Shown: positions 28,807-28,807 of the stretch, in pieces
Numbering within the stretch: position 1 is the first letter of the stretch
How the letters are laid out: each line of letters begins with the position of its first letter
Virus record (IMG/VR): IMGVR_UViG_3300017989_000350
Location: 1 to 28,807 of that record
Source of the DNA: a virus
DNA length: 28,807 nt
Strand: one strand, 5' to 3'
Translations under genes and position numbers: made by a program
The notes under the pieces: model-generated
Told to the model about the DNA's origin: nothing
Seen by the model: only the letters and a program-made list of their open reading frames with translations
The model's database searches: none

Positions 28807-28807
28807 A

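Overview
The window is part of the genome of a large contractile-tailed (myovirus) bacteriophage. The evidence is a tail sheath protein, two T4 gp19-like tail tube paralogs, a tail assembly chaperone followed by a tape measure protein, lysis genes (amidase, holin-like), many small virion-type genes and a dense tRNA cluster. Shine-Dalgarno sequences and sigma70-like promoters point to a bacterial host, but the host cannot be named from the sequence.

Layout, left to right. (1) 1-3226, minus strand: tape measure protein (cut by the window edge), tail assembly chaperone with a probable -1 frameshift extension, and a small ribbon-helix-helix protein behind an operator-like palindrome. (2) 3227-8685, plus strand: an island with its own TTGACA promoters. 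It encodes a 58-aa acidic protein, a 392-aa IS110/Nop-like protein, a striking 2.03-kb array of short alternating repeats, and four small genes of unknown function. (3) 8786-10313, minus strand: 16 tRNA genes or tRNA-like genes, several structurally abnormal, plus a 297-bp stretch rich in inverted repeats. (4) 10385-21627, minus strand: about 20 tightly packed small genes. Most share a short N-terminal motif of the type M-[RK]-x-[LI]-[IL]-E-x-L, resembling a capsid-targeting propeptide. A thermonuclease, an amidase, a holin-like protein and a possible ADP-ribosyltransferase lie among them. (5) 21701-28806, minus strand: two tail tube proteins, a beta-rich structural protein, an enlarged 1046-aa sheath, and upstream small or neck/tail-completion-type genes.

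The main discovery candidate is the island at 3687-6919. The array has 54 units of period 37 bp: box A (RAAAGAAACA), 8 variable bases, box B (GAWYGCARMCA), 8 variable bases. Spacer lengths hardly vary and the spacers all look different. It starts 28 bases after the stop of a protein carrying the Nop/IS110-type helix-hairpin-helix region. This matches the architecture of TIGR-Tas systems (tandem interspaced guide RNA arrays with a Nop-domain Tas protein) as I remember them. No HNH or RuvC nuclease motif is visible, so it would be a nuclease-less, TasA-like version.

The island sits between tail tube genes and the chaperone/tape measure genes, which are normally adjacent in myoviruses. It is transcribed against the late genes. 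The second main observation is the set of small proteins with a common N-terminal tag, which suggests a large repertoire of packaged and perhaps injected internal proteins.
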